A DNA stretch of 64,000 nt from contig JAODUP010000931.1 in assembly GCA_025642065.1 (NCBI GenBank), positions 83,767 through 147,766 on the forward strand, given 5' to 3'. Numbering within the stretch: the stretch's first letter is position 1; the number at the start of each line of letters is the position of its first letter. The position numbers were made by a program, and so were the translations under genes. Below the pieces are notes generated by a model, which was not told the DNA's origin, ran no database searches, and saw nothing but the letters and a program-made list of their open reading frames with translations. Origin of the DNA: Paralvinella palmiformis (taxonomy: Eukaryota > Annelida > Polychaeta > Terebellida > Alvinellidae). Of this stretch, positions 61,631-64,000 are shown piece after piece.

Positions 61631-62159
61631 TATCATAACGACTAGTATGAATCCTTGTTTTATATATATATTCTATTTTGACATCAATTGGCTTCGGTAA
61701 TTTCAGAAAAGTGTAAATACTCGAAAATCAACCAAATTCTTCTAAACCAACATTGGCTATTTTTTATATAGTTTATCCATTTTAGGATTTCACTAACAAC
61801 ATATAAAGCTATCAGTGATATTGCATCTGAAAATGTGTAGGTATCCGTTATAAATCTTCCTCCAAACTCAGGTGATCAAGTAGATATCATTCCAAGTAAC
61901 TTTGTCTTGGCTTTAAATAGATGGCGAAGGTGCGTTTATCGAGGCTCCCTCTTTATGGATATTAGAAATACGCTGTGTCTTAAACAACTTAAATATATTT
62001 TTCTTCAAAACTAACCAGTTGAAGTTTACTTTAATCGGTAAATAATAATAATTTTTCAATTATATTATGGGGCGTATGCATACATATTACTTGCGGTATC
62101 AATGCACAACACCATTAAATAGCTCCTGCTAATAAAAGTAAAATATTAAATATACGTTC
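61631..62159. other. Anonymous DNA
   Basis: No gene or named element recognised. Confidence 0.5.
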
Positions 62160-62232
62160 TTCTTCTTCTTGTTATTATTATTATTATTATTAGTAGTAGT
62201 AGTAGTAGTAGCAGTAGTAGCAGTAGTAGTAT
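62160..62232. repeat. (TTC)n/(ATT)n/(AGT)n trinucleotide cluster
   Basis: TTCTTCTTCTTC, ATT units and AGT/AGC units in succession. Confidence 0.92.
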
Positions 62233-62299
62233 TTATGGCTCAAAGGATTATAGTATTTCTTGATGAATAGTGAAGTAGACAATAACTGTTCAGAATATA

Positions 62300-62400
62300 A
62301 TATAATAATGATAATAATAGTATTTTATTTAGCGCCTTGTTCAACCTAACTTGCTCTAAGTGGCTTACATCTAAAATGTAATTACAGTATATTTTAAGCT
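62300..62400 (-). mobile_element. Tail fragment of an L2/CR1-partnered SINE or LINE
   Basis: On the minus strand: TGTAAGCCACTTAGAGCAAG, then AACAAGGCGCTAAATAAAAT and an (ATT)-type tail. It resembles the tail of SINE family 1 and of the L-family LINE. No head is present. Confidence 0.55.
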
Positions 62401-62461
62401 CACATGTAACAAACAGATGTGATACATAAATGTACATTTTTCTGGTATATACGTGCTATCA

Positions 62462-62703
62462 GATTGCTCAAAAACAGTGGTGCTGGTCGACTCCGTACTT
62501 TGAACAAGATCATGTACAATGATCAGAAACGTCCAAAGCGCCAGCGCAACTGGAAAACAACTGGTGTATATGTTCTCTTTTGCGATTACGTGTCACTAAA
62601 CGTGCAGAACAATTGTGCACTCAACATTTCTCAGAAACAAGGAAAACGTTATATAACTGGGTCATACCTTAATGCGAAGATTCTGAGTTTTCTTCACATC
62701 TAG
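62462..62703 (+). CDS. Unrecognised 80-codon open frame, probably a relic
   Basis: The frame is richer in GC than its flanks and opens with LLKNSGAGRLRTLNKIMYND and then QKRPKRQRNWKTTGVYVLF. It is basic and ends at a stop near 62703. It has no matching family that I can name, and no start context, splice signals or paralogue in the window. It could be a fragment of a transposon-encoded DNA-binding protein or a chance frame. Confidence 0.2.
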
Positions 62704-63714
62704 CTGGGCCGAGAAACCAATAATATCCTTATTCAATTTCAACATATTGTAGTTCATCCAATTCATTCAATTAAATATGAAATATCTTCTATTCATTACA
62801 TGCCTTAACAGTCATGAAGACCTGAATATTGTCTGCACAATAGTGGTATTTAATGATATGCAGGTTAATTCATTCACCAACAGAATGCATGTAAATTACG
62901 AGTATTAAATTATCACTGCCTCAATATATGTCATGCCTATGCTCTTCATTTTACTTATGGGAATAGTGAAACTCACTAGGTTCTTTAAAGGCATATATTG
63001 TCATTAGCCTTTATAACTGTAATTGATGGAAAGATGTATTATACCAAATATTTATAATTCCAGTTAACATACTTGTTAACAGGAAACCAACAGCCTATAA
63101 AATATACTCGCTTATAACATGGACTGTTATAACGTATAACTTATAACTGGCTGAGGTTATCTTTGTTTAACTAACTAACGTAATACAACTCTCTATAGCA
63201 CGAAATGTATCGTGTATTAAAGTTAATTATCTTATGACCGTGCTTATTATTTATATTCGGATACATATGCAACTTCATAAATTAGTCACTTTTCGAAAAC
63301 TGAAGTTCCTTCTGTCCCAAACTACCTAATTTATTCAAGTTTCACTGAATTGTATTTCTTCTATGTCTGTACTACCGTTTCTTTTTCTAATTGATTATAT
63401 ATGTATATACATGACAGATCAAAAGCATTAAAAAGAAAAGATTTATGATGTGTCATATTAATAATTACAGCGATGTTTCTAAACTGTTTCAAAATCTCAT
63501 CAAGCAGTTACAACTAACTGGTGTCAATGTATGTTCACGTTTATTTTTCACTATAAGACTGATGTAGTCTTTAGAGTGATACTATTCTAACAATATGCTA
63601 TGAACAGGAACTCTTACGGTGACTTACAATGAACTACAAGCCATATTAGCAAGGTTGTAGTTTGAACGACTACCCTCTAAAACAGTAGGCTAAAACTGGG
63701 GATTATATAATAAT
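62704..63714. other. Anonymous AT-rich DNA
   Basis: No gene or named element recognised. Confidence 0.5.
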
Positions 63715-64000
63715 TATAATGTACTTTTGTTAAACCGCCCTTACTAGAAGGATCCATTCAAAGGCGCTGTACAAATAATATGTAATACAATAATGCCCCA
63801 ATTAATATGTCTGTAAAACCCTGAAAGTGATTTAAAATATAACCATTATTTTTCCGTGAAAGCGACCTTGAACAGGTGTATTTGTAGAACAGATTAAGCA
63901 TTTTCAAGATACGATGCATTTCTAATATCTGCCGGCAACCTGTTCAATGAAATATGGGCTGCAACACCAAACGCACAATCACTATATGACTTGAGTCGAG
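63715..64000 (-). mobile_element. Family L LINE 3' end, runs out of the window (copy 9)
   Basis: The tail inverse 'CCGCCCTTACTAGAAGGATC' and CATTCAAAGGCGCTGTACAA is followed inward by 'TTAATATGTCTGTAAAACC', 'GCGACCTTGAACAGGTGTA' and 'ATCTGCCGGCAACCTGTTCA'. It ends at GACTTGAGTCGAG, equal to about 46990-47000 of the fuller copy. The 3' UTR is uninterrupted here and shows what copy 7 looked like before its nested insertion. Confidence 0.85.

Overview
This window reads as non-coding, repeat-rich nuclear DNA from an invertebrate animal. It is AT-rich. It carries many long (AT)n, (GT/CA)n, (CT)n and (AAT)n microsatellites, tRNA-derived SINEs and degraded APE-type LINEs, and I found no open host gene, rRNA, CRISPR array or bacterial-style operon. 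The L2/CR1-like LINE with a 3' tail in the style 'GCGCC...GGGCGC..ATTATT', its mixture with SINEs sharing that tail, and the overall repeat style fit a lophotrochozoan, most likely a mollusc. That is inference; no host protein is available to confirm it.

Layout. 1-9.7 kb: anonymous AT-rich DNA with divergent dispersed duplications and two copies of a tRNA-headed SINE. 9.8-12.4 kb: a GC-richer LINE on the minus strand, with a degraded endonuclease, reverse transcriptase and C-terminal region. 12.5-24 kb: further copies of the same anonymous repeat units, a third SINE copy, an inverted tRNA-like repeat, a possible Ig-domain remnant near 21.4 kb and a short palindromic tandem repeat near 22.7 kb. 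24.0-24.4 kb: a second, complete SINE family with an 11-bp target-site duplication. 29.0-30.1 kb: a 5'-truncated L2/CR1-type LINE. 31.7-34.3 kb: a nearly full-length but broken LINE of another type. 35-51 kb: many fragments of one L2/CR1-like family, including a nearly whole copy at 46.2-49.7 kb with a second copy joined head-to-tail. 51.4 kb: a MADF-like transposon or host relic. 52.5-64 kb: paralogous copies of blocks seen upstream, two more LINE fragments, a third SINE with a 12-bp target-site duplication, and another L2/CR1 3' end that leaves the window.

The strongest structural theme is old segmental duplication. One anonymous unit ending in an (AT)n tract occurs four times in the same orientation (24.6, 34.5, 45.1 and 58.2 kb). 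The two best-matched blocks, about 39.4-46 kb and 52.5-58.9 kb, are collinear over several kilobases once LINE insertions are removed. Several LINEs sit in one duplicate and are absent at the matching place in the other, so the order of duplication and insertion can be read. SINE family 1 and the L2/CR1-like LINE share a 3' end, which suggests the LINE machinery mobilised the SINE. All matches were made by eye, so boundaries are approximate.
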